In this document: positions 58,058-64,000 of the stretch, piece after piece
How the letters are laid out: each line of letters starts with the position of its first letter
How positions within the stretch are numbered: the stretch's first letter is position 1
Assembly (NCBI RefSeq): GCF_016918075.2
Contig: NZ_JAERPS020000004.1
Span: forward strand, 310,001 to 374,000
DNA from: Rheinheimera maricola
GTDB taxonomy: Bacteria > Pseudomonadota > Gammaproteobacteria > Enterobacterales > Alteromonadaceae
Length of the DNA: 64,000 nt
Reading direction: 5' to 3'
Notes under the pieces: generated by a model
What the model saw: the letters and a program-made list of their open reading frames with translations, nothing else
Database searches by the model: none
What the model was told of the DNA's origin: nothing
Translations under genes and position numbers: made by a program

Positions 58058-60882
58058 GCGACTACAAGCATACCCTGAATTTGCCGGAAACGGCTTTTGC
58101 GATGCGCGCCAATCTGGCGCAGCGCGAGCCGCAAATGCTGGCAAAATGGACCGAGGCCGATTTATACGGCAAAATTCGTGCAGCCAAAAAGGGCAAAAAA
58201 ACCTTTATTCTGCACGACGGCCCTCCTTACGCTAACGGCAATATCCATATTGGGCATGCGGTAAACAAAATATTAAAAGACATTATCGTCAAAGCGAAAA
58301 CGCTGGACGATTTTGATGCTCCTTATGTACCGGGGTGGGACTGCCACGGTCTGCCGATTGAGCTGGTAGTTGAAAAAAAATACGGCAAACCGGGCGTTAA
58401 GTTAACACCAGCCGAGTTCCGGCAGAAATGTCGCGACTATGCCGCCACCCAAATTGATGCGCAGCGCACCGACTTTATCCGCTTAGGTGTGCTGGGTGAC
58501 TGGCAAAACCCGTACCGCACAATGGATTACGGTTTTGAGGCCAATATCATCCGCTCGCTGGGTAAAATTATCGGCAATGGCCATTTGCAGCAGGGCTTTA
58601 AGCCGGTGCACTGGTGTACAGATTGCGGCTCTGCGTTGGCTGAAGCGGAAGTGGAATATCAGGACAAAGTATCACCGGCGATAGATGTACGCTTTGCCTT
58701 AGTTGATGAAAGCGCCGTAGACCGCTTTGACCACCCTGATGGTAAACGCGGCAGCGGTAAAGTGTCGGTAGTGATCTGGACCACCACCCCCTGGACTATC
58801 CCTGCTAACCGCGCGGTGGCAGTAAATGCCAAATTAGATTACAGCCTGGTGCAGGTAGAGCAGGGGCCTTTGGGCGCCGAGCGCTTAATTATTGCCACTG
58901 ATCTGGTAAAAGACGTGATGGCGCGTGCCGGTATTGAGCACTACCATGCGCTGGGTTTTGCCAAAGGCGCAGCACTGGAATTAGTGCAACTGCAGCATCC
59001 ATTGTATGACTTTAGTGTGCCGGTTATTTTAGGTGAGCATGTAACGACAGATTCTGGTACCGGCTGTGTGCATACAGCGCCGGGCCACGGTCAGGAAGAC
59101 TTTGTGGTGGGCAAGCAATATAACCTGGAAGTGGCTAACCCAGTGGGGGCTAATGGTGTCTACCTGCCAGACACGCCGTTGTTCGCTGGTCAGCATGTGT
59201 TTAAAGCCAATGACAGTGTGGTAGATGCGCTAAAAGAGGCCGGCTCGCTGCTGGTGCACAAAGCCTACAAACACAGCTACCCGCATTGCTGGCGCCATAA
59301 GACGCCGATTATTTTCCGTGCCACGCCACAGTGGTTTATCAGCATGGAGCAGCAAGGGCTGCGTGCTACTTCGTTACAGCAAATTGAACAAACCCGTTGG
59401 ATCCCGGATTGGGGCCAACAGCGGATTGAAAAAATGGTTGAAGGGCGGCCAGACTGGTGTATTTCACGCCAGCGTACCTGGGGCGTGCCTATTGCCTTGT
59501 TTGTTGATAAAGACACCGGTGCCCTGCACCCGAATACACCGGCGCTGATTGAACAAGTCGCCAAGCTGGTTGAGCAAGACGGCATTCAGGCCTGGTTTGA
59601 TTTAAGCGCGGAAAGCTTGCTAGGTGAAGATGCGCAGCAGTTCGTTAAAGTTAGCGACACGCTGGATGTGTGGTTTGACTCCGGCGTGACCCACGCTTGC
59701 GTGGTGGATGCGCGCCCTGAATTTGCTGGAGCCGATCAGGCCGATTTATACCTGGAAGGCTCGGATCAGCATCGCGGCTGGTTTATGTCGTCATTGATGA
59801 CTGGCGTTAGCATTAAACACAAAGCACCCTATAAACAGGTACTAACGCATGGTTTTACCGTTGATGCCGATGGTCGCAAGATGTCGAAATCTTTGGGTAA
59901 CGTGGTATCGCCGCAAGATGTAATGAATAAACTCGGCGCTGACATTCTGCGCTTATGGGTGGCAACCACCGATTACACCTCTGAAATGACGGTATCAGAT
60001 GAAATATTAAACCGTGCTGCCGATAAATACCGCCGCATCCGTAACACTGCCCGCTTTTTGCTGGCCAACTTAAACGGCTTTGATCCGGCAACCGATTTAG
60101 TGCCGTTTGAGCAAATGGTAGAGTTGGATTTATGGGTGGTAAATCGTGCGGCTAAGTTGCAGCAAGAAATAGTTGATGCTTACGATAATTATCAGTTCCA
60201 TCAGGTGAGCCAAAAGCTGATGAACTTCTGTACCGTAGAGCTGGGTAGCTTCTATCTGGACGTAATTAAAGACCGCCAGTACACCGCCCACACCAATGGT
60301 GTTGCGCGCCGCTCTTGTCAAACTGCTTTGTACCATATTGCCCAGGCGATGGTGCGCTGGATGGCGCCAATTATGAGTTTTACTGCTCAGGAAATTTGGC
60401 AGGAATTGCCCGGCCAGCAACAAGAATTTGTCTTTACTGATGTCTGGTATACCGGTTTTAGCGATTTAACCAGTGGTAAGTTTGACGATGCCTTCTGGCA
60501 GCAGTTGCTGCAGGTGCGCGACGAAGTGAACAAAGTGCTGGAAGCGGCACGGCGCGAAGAAAAGATCGGCGCATCCTTACAAGCAGAAGTGACTTTATAC
60601 GCCTCAGCGGCACTGGCAGCTGATTTGGCCAAACTGGGCGACGAGCTGCGCTTTGTGCTGATTACGTCTACCGCTCAGGTCAGTACCGATGCGGTCCCGG
60701 ATGATGCTGTCTCAACCGAATTGGCCGGTTTGAGTGTGCACGTTGCCGCGTCGACAGCGGCTAAATGTGGCCGCTGCTGGCACCATCGCCACGATGTTGG
60801 CACTAATGCGGCGCATGCCGAATTGTGCCTGCGTTGTGTTAGCAACGTAGAAGGTGACGGCGAACAGCGGGCGTTTGCATAA
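58054..60882 (+). CDS. ileS: Isoleucyl-tRNA synthetase
   Basis: 942 residues, a class I synthetase of the bacterial type. The HIGH-type motif is in [13 protein letters not shown] and the KMSKS motif in [10 protein letters not shown]. The editing (CP1) domain has [17 protein letters not shown]. The C-terminal zinc site is complete ([12 protein letters not shown] and CLRCVSN). ATGA overlap with ribF and a one-base overlap with lspA couple the genes. It is not the mupirocin-resistant type, judging by its C-terminal zinc domain and length. Confidence 0.99.
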   Translation: MSDYKHTLNLPETAFAMRANLAQREPQMLAKWTEADLYGKIRAAKKGKKTFILHDGPPYANGNIHIGHAVNKILKDIIVKAKTLDDFDAPYVPGWDCHGLPIELVVEKKYGKPGVKLTPAEFRQKCRDYAATQIDAQRTDFIRLGVLGDWQNPYRTMDYGFEANIIRSLGKIIGNGHLQQGFKPVHWCTDCGSALAEAEVEYQDKVSPAIDVRFALVDESAVDRFDHPDGKRGSGKVSVVIWTTTPWTIPANRAVAVNAKLDYSLVQVEQGPLGAERLIIATDLVKDVMARAGIEHYHALGFAKGAALELVQLQHPLYDFSVPVILGEHVTTDSGTGCVHTAPGHGQEDFVVGKQYNLEVANPVGANGVYLPDTPLFAGQHVFKANDSVVDALKEAGSLLVHKAYKHSYPHCWRHKTPIIFRATPQWFISMEQQGLRATSLQQIEQTRWIPDWGQQRIEKMVEGRPDWCISRQRTWGVPIALFVDKDTGALHPNTPALIEQVAKLVEQDGIQAWFDLSAESLLGEDAQQFVKVSDTLDVWFDSGVTHACVVDARPEFAGADQADLYLEGSDQHRGWFMSSLMTGVSIKHKAPYKQVLTHGFTVDADGRKMSKSLGNVVSPQDVMNKLGADILRLWVATTDYTSEMTVSDEILNRAADKYRRIRNTARFLLANLNGFDPATDLVPFEQMVELDLWVVNRAAKLQQEIVDAYDNYQFHQVSQKLMNFCTVELGSFYLDVIKDRQYTAHTNGVARRSCQTALYHIAQAMVRWMAPIMSFTAQEIWQELPGQQQEFVFTDVWYTGFSDLTSGKFDDAFWQQLLQVRDEVNKVLEAARREEKIGASLQAEVTLYASAALAADLAKLGDELRFVLITSTAQVSTDAVPDDAVSTELAGLSVHVAASTAAKCGRCWHHRHDVGTNAAHAELCLRCVSNVEGDGEQRAFA

Positions 60883-61373
60883 TGGCGGCGCTGTTTAAAG
60901 ATACCGGATGGCGGCTATGGTGGCTGATGCTATTAGTATTGGTGGCCGATCAGGTAACTAAGCAGGTGGTAATTGCCAATATGCAACTGTTTGATTCTAT
61001 TGATCTGTTGCCGTTTTTTAACTTTACCTATGTGCGTAATTATGGCGCGGCGTTCTCGTTTTTAAGTGATGCCGGTGGCTGGCAGCGCTGGTTTTTTACC
61101 ATCATTGCCGTGGTGATAAGTTGTGTGCTGGCGGTCTGGCTGGCACGCAATAGTAAAACCCAGTTAAAGCTCAATCTGGCGTTAAGCCTGGTATTAGCCG
61201 GCGCCATTGGCAACCTGATTGATCGTAGTGTCTACGGCTACGTAATTGATTTTCTGCATCTGTATTATCAAAACTGGCACTATCCGGCGTTTAATATTGC
61301 CGATTCTGCCATTTGTATTGGTGCGGCACTGTTAATCTGGGATAGTTTTAGCAATGATGAGGTGAAAAAGTGA
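60882..61373 (+). CDS. lspA: Signal peptidase II (lipoprotein signal peptidase)
   Basis: 163 residues with four transmembrane helices. LspA removes the signal peptide from diacylglyceryl-modified prolipoproteins. The conserved D of VADQVTK, the NYGAAFSFL loop, and the two catalytic aspartates in NLIDRSVYGYVIDFL and FNIADSAICIG are present. It overlaps ileS by one base and fkpB by four, as in E. coli order. It would process the S41 and MltF lipoproteins in this window. Confidence 0.98.
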   Translation: MAALFKDTGWRLWWLMLLVLVADQVTKQVVIANMQLFDSIDLLPFFNFTYVRNYGAAFSFLSDAGGWQRWFFTIIAVVISCVLAVWLARNSKTQLKLNLALSLVLAGAIGNLIDRSVYGYVIDFLHLYYQNWHYPAFNIADSAICIGAALLIWDSFSNDEVKK

Positions 61374-61807
61374 CAGACGCAGTAATTGCTGGTAACAGCA
61401 CAGTAATTTTTCACTTTGATATCAAGTTATCTGATGGCAGTGCGGCCGAAAGCACCCGGGTGCACAATAAGCCAGCCAAATTACAGATGGGTGACAGCAG
61501 CATTTCGCCAGCTTTTGAAGCAGAGCTTAGTGGCCTTAAAGCCGGCGATAAGAAAACCTTTACGCTGGCCCCGGAAGATGCATACGGTATGCCTAACCCG
61601 GACAATATCTATTATGTTGACCGCAGTAAGTTTTCAGCCGACGCGCCGGCCAAAGCCGGCACGATTATTGGTTTTACCATGCCGGATGGATCTGAAATGC
61701 CGGGGCTGGTAAGAGAAGTTGTCGGCGAGTCGGTTACTATCGACTTTAATCATCCGCTGGCAGGCCAAACGCTGACGTTTAGCGTTGAAATAGTACAGGT
61801 AAGCTAA
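61370..61807 (+). CDS. fkpB: FKBP-type peptidyl-prolyl isomerase, FkpB/SlpA
   Basis: 145 residues with GTG start inside the lspA stop (ATGA-like overlap). A SlyD-like FKBP with an inserted IF domain (about 70-125). It starts with STVIFHFDIKLSDGS and has KLQMGDSSISPAFEAELSGLKAGD, EDAYG and IDFNHPLAGQTLTF motifs. It lacks the His-rich metal-binding tail of SlyD, which with its position between lspA and ispH identifies FkpB. Confidence 0.95.
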   Translation: MTDAVIAGNSTVIFHFDIKLSDGSAAESTRVHNKPAKLQMGDSSISPAFEAELSGLKAGDKKTFTLAPEDAYGMPNPDNIYYVDRSKFSADAPAKAGTIIGFTMPDGSEMPGLVREVVGESVTIDFNHPLAGQTLTFSVEIVQVS

Positions 61808-61810
61808 AGT

Positions 61811-62740
61811 ATGGATATTTTACTCGCTAATCCGCGCGGCTTTTGCGCTGGGGTAGACCGCGCTATAAGCATTGTAGAGCGCGCGTTGGAACTTTATGAG
61901 CCGCCGATTTATGTGCGCCACGAGGTGGTACACAATCGCTTTGTAGTTGATGGCCTGCGTCGGCGTGGTGCGGTATTTGTTGACGAACTGAACGAAGTGC
62001 CGGATGGCAATATCGTGATTTTCAGTGCGCACGGCGTGTCGCAAGCGGTGCGTGAAAACGCTAAACAGCGTGGTTTAAAAGTATTTGATGCCACCTGTCC
62101 GCTGGTTACTAAAGTGCATATGGAAGTCACACGTGCCAGTCGTAAGGGTATTGAATGTATTCTGATTGGCCACGCCGGCCACCCGGAAGTGGAAGGCACT
62201 ATGGGCCAGTATGATAACCCTGAAGGCGGCATTTATCTGGTTGAGTCGGCAGAAGATGTGGCAACGCTGCAAGTAAAAAACCCGCAGCAGCTCTGCTTTA
62301 GCAGCCAGACCACTTTATCTGTGGATGACACGGCCGATGTGATTGATGCGCTGCGCGTGCGTTTCCCGGACATTGAAGGCCCGCGCAAAGACGATATTTG
62401 CTATGCCACACAAAACCGCCAAGACGCGGTGCGTGATTTGGCCAGCAAAGCTGAATTATTGCTGGTGGTAGGTGCAAAGAACAGTAGCAATTCTAATCGG
62501 CTGCGTGAATTGGCGGACAAGATGGGATGCAAAGCCTATTTAATTGATACCGCTAACGACATTCAGCAAGCCTGGCTTGATGGCATTACAGCCGTAGGGG
62601 TTACCGCCGGAGCTTCTGCGCCAGAAGTACTAGTGCAGCAAGTGGTAAAGCAGCTGCAGCAATGGGGTGGTAAAACGGTAACAGAAAACCCCGGCCGCGA
62701 AGAAAACGTGGTGTTCGCTATACCTGCCGACTTGAGATAG
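61811..62740 (+). CDS. ispH: 4-hydroxy-3-methylbut-2-enyl diphosphate reductase IspH
   Basis: 309 residues. The last step of the MEP pathway, giving IPP and DMAPP, catalysed by a [4Fe-4S] cluster. The three cluster cysteines are in [13 protein letters not shown] (Cys12), [11 protein letters not shown] and [10 protein letters not shown]. The catalytic [14 protein letters not shown], with the conserved VTAGASAPE near the end, is intact. It follows fkpB by three bases and ends the ribF operon. Confidence 0.98.
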   Translation: MDILLANPRGFCAGVDRAISIVERALELYEPPIYVRHEVVHNRFVVDGLRRRGAVFVDELNEVPDGNIVIFSAHGVSQAVRENAKQRGLKVFDATCPLVTKVHMEVTRASRKGIECILIGHAGHPEVEGTMGQYDNPEGGIYLVESAEDVATLQVKNPQQLCFSSQTTLSVDDTADVIDALRVRFPDIEGPRKDDICYATQNRQDAVRDLASKAELLLVVGAKNSSNSNRLRELADKMGCKAYLIDTANDIQQAWLDGITAVGVTAGASAPEVLVQQVVKQLQQWGGKTVTENPGREENVVFAIPADLR

Positions 62741-62760
62741 CTGCTAACCGGGTCTGCCGT

Positions 62761-62788
62761 TTGGCAGGCTATGCTTAACTTCTATAGT
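62761..62788 (+). promoter_or_regulatory. Candidate promoter of the LytS-type sensor kinase
   Basis: TTGGCA (62761-62766), a 16-base spacer and TATAGT (62783-62788). The expected start near 62795 leaves a 41-base leader if the ATG at 62836 is used, but only eight if 62803 is used. Confidence 0.55.
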
Positions 62789-62835
62789 GCATTCAGTGTA
62801 CTATGGCGCTAATTCAAATTACGCTGGACGTTAAA

Positions 62836-63867
62836 ATGAACCTGCAATGGTCATTGCCTGCGTTACAACTACCTTACTTGTGCCATGGCCGTTTTGTACT
62901 TCGTCTTGTAGTGCTGGCGCAGGCAATTGCCGTGGTACTGGCTTTTTCTCCGGGCATCACTACAGATCCCTGGTATCGGCTTGGCGTGATAAGTTTATTC
63001 GTGCATTGGGTCGCGCTGCTAACAACTGTGTGCTTGTGCTATTTCCGGCAGCAATTAAATAAACTGCAACCGATTCCGTTGTTGATGTTCTGCACCGTTG
63101 TTTTTGCAAGTTGCACTATCCTGGTAAGTTTAGCGGCTTATGTTTGGCTGTCGGCACAGCCAATTGCTATACCGCAAGGCATGTTAGCATTTACCCTGGC
63201 CAATTTAATGATATGTTTGATTGTAGCCATTATAGCGGTGCAGTTCTTTATTATTCATAGTGAGAAAAACCAACAGGTAAAAGCGCAAAGCCGCGCTGAA
63301 CTCACAGCGCTTCAAGCGAGAATAGAGCCACATTTTTTATTTAATAGTTTAAATACCGTCGCAGAACTAACGCAGATAAATCCAGATGCGGCAGAAAAGG
63401 CATTGTTAGATCTATCTGCATTGTTCCGGGCTGCACTGCATGCCGGTGAAATTGTAACATTGGCTGAGGAACTGCAGTTGGCACAGCAGTATTTGTCGTT
63501 AGAACAATGGCGGCTGGGCAGCCGGATGCAAGTAAATTGGGAGCTGCCTGCGAATTTGCCCAATTTGACTCTGCCGGCGCTGACGGTGCAACCTTTGCTT
63601 GAGAATGCGGTGCGACACGGCATAGAGCAATCTGTCGCTACCGCTATACTTAATATCTCATTGATAGAAAGTCGCCGCGCTGTAACCCTTGTTATTACCA
63701 ACCCTATTGCGGCAAAGAATACGTCCAGAGCTGGCAATGGCATTGCATTAAACAATATTCGCCAGCGTTTAGAATTACATTATGGTGAGGCAGCGCAGCT
63801 GCATAGTGCGCTTAATGACGGGCGCTTCAGGGTTAAGTTGGTACTACCGAAGGAGCCATACAGATGA
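62836..63867 (+). CDS. LytS/AlgZ-type sensor histidine kinase
   Basis: 343 residues from the ATG at 62836 (an ATG at 62803 is in frame but too close to the promoter). Four to five hydrophobic helices (about 15-145) form the sensor part. The His_kinase domain follows, with the phosphoacceptor in ARIEPHFLFNSLNTVAELTQ, then a HATPase domain with LLENAVRHGIE and GNGIALNNIRQRLELHYG. This is the LytS/YehU/AlgZ class, which pairs with LytTR regulators. It overlaps the regulator gene by four bases (ATGA). The signal is unknown. Confidence 0.9.
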   Translation: MNLQWSLPALQLPYLCHGRFVLRLVVLAQAIAVVLAFSPGITTDPWYRLGVISLFVHWVALLTTVCLCYFRQQLNKLQPIPLLMFCTVVFASCTILVSLAAYVWLSAQPIAIPQGMLAFTLANLMICLIVAIIAVQFFIIHSEKNQQVKAQSRAELTALQARIEPHFLFNSLNTVAELTQINPDAAEKALLDLSALFRAALHAGEIVTLAEELQLAQQYLSLEQWRLGSRMQVNWELPANLPNLTLPALTVQPLLENAVRHGIEQSVATAILNISLIESRRAVTLVITNPIAAKNTSRAGNGIALNNIRQRLELHYGEAAQLHSALNDGRFRVKLVLPKEPYR

Positions 63868-64000
63868 AAGTATTGATTGTCGATGATGAGCCACTAGCGC
63901 GGGTCAGGCTTAAGCGATTATTGGCAGAGCAAGCTAACTTTAGCTGTGTTGGTGAGGCTGAAAATGCAGCTGAAGCGATGCAGTTGACGAAGACTTTGCA
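63864..64000 (+). CDS. LytTR-type response regulator, N-terminal fragment
   Basis: The first 45 codons, cut by the right edge. MKVLIVDDEPLARVRLKRLL is a receiver domain start with the acidic pair Asp7/Asp8, followed by GEAENAAEAMQ. A good AGGAG precedes the ATG inside the kinase end. The pairing with a LytS-class kinase implies a C-terminal LytTR DNA-binding domain, as in AlgR, but that part lies outside the window. Confidence 0.85.
   Translation, partial: MKVLIVDDEPLARVRLKRLLAEQANFSCVGEAENAAEAMQLTKTL

Overview
The window is a 64 kb piece of a gammaproteobacterial chromosome. It looks most like an aquatic, polarly flagellated Alteromonadales-type organism such as Rheinheimera or a relative. 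That placement is an inference from gene order and protein character: the hflX-hflK-hflC-purA cluster, the rnr-rlmB and rpsF-priB-rpsR-rplI blocks and the ileS-lspA-fkpB-ispH operon are gammaproteobacterial, while MotX (Na+-driven polar flagellum), a HlyU-type regulator and DUF3016 and DUF3300 proteins point to the Alteromonas/Vibrio side. Nearly all of the window is core genome. I see no rRNA, CRISPR array, prophage, transposase or integrase. One tRNA gene, tRNA-Gly(GCC), is present.

Layout. 1-3.1 kb: accC (partial), accB, aroQ and dsbD, all on the minus strand. 3.2-5.4 kb: groES-groEL behind a heat-shock type promoter. 5.5-8.1 kb: small proteins (DUF3016, an orphan, a PriC-like protein, MerC) and a glycerophosphodiesterase. 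8.1-12.2 kb: psd and rsgA, divergent orn, tRNA-Gly, a DUF1289 protein and queG. 12.4-23.3 kb: the long tsaE-amiB-mutL-miaA-hfq-hflX-hflK-hflC cluster, then a PLP enzyme inserted before purA. 23.4-28.6 kb: an S41 protease lipoprotein, motX, rnr and rlmB. 28.6-33.1 kb: an inverted-repeat-rich gap, then rpsF-priB-rpsR-rplI and dnaB-alr. 33.1-40.9 kb: cheX, zur, a PspB-like protein, tadA, a candidate tiny basic ORF, mltF and purL. 41-55 kb is the most accessory-like part: an M15 peptidase, a deacetylase coupled to a CoA-transferase/acetyltransferase fusion, ompW, a DUF3300 protein, an OlsF-type acyltransferase, an LpxH-like hydrolase, ghrA with a GNAT gene, a 38-residue small protein, smrA, small membrane proteins, an M28 peptidase and hlyU. 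55-64 kb: rpsT, murJ, ribF-ileS-lspA-fkpB-ispH, and a LytS/LytTR two-component pair cut by the window edge.

How genes work together. Several units are translationally coupled by 1-4 base overlaps (mutL/miaA, dnaB/alr, ribF/ileS/lspA/fkpB, the deacetylase and fusion pair, the sensor and regulator pair). Regulatory sites I can argue from sequence are a sigma-32 promoter before groES, a sigma-28-like promoter before motX, a Zur-like site before merC with zur itself 27 kb away, an FNR-like box before ompW and a probable S6:S18 leader before rpsF.

No clearly new multi-gene system is visible. The best candidates for undescribed biology are small: a complete transcription unit for a 38-residue hydrophobic protein ending in a CxxC motif (51.4 kb), a 53-residue Arg/Lys-rich ORF with a good ribosome-binding site (35.1 kb), a nested inverted-repeat region before rpsF (28.7 kb), and the acyl-CoA/acetylation gene pair (41.8-44.6 kb).
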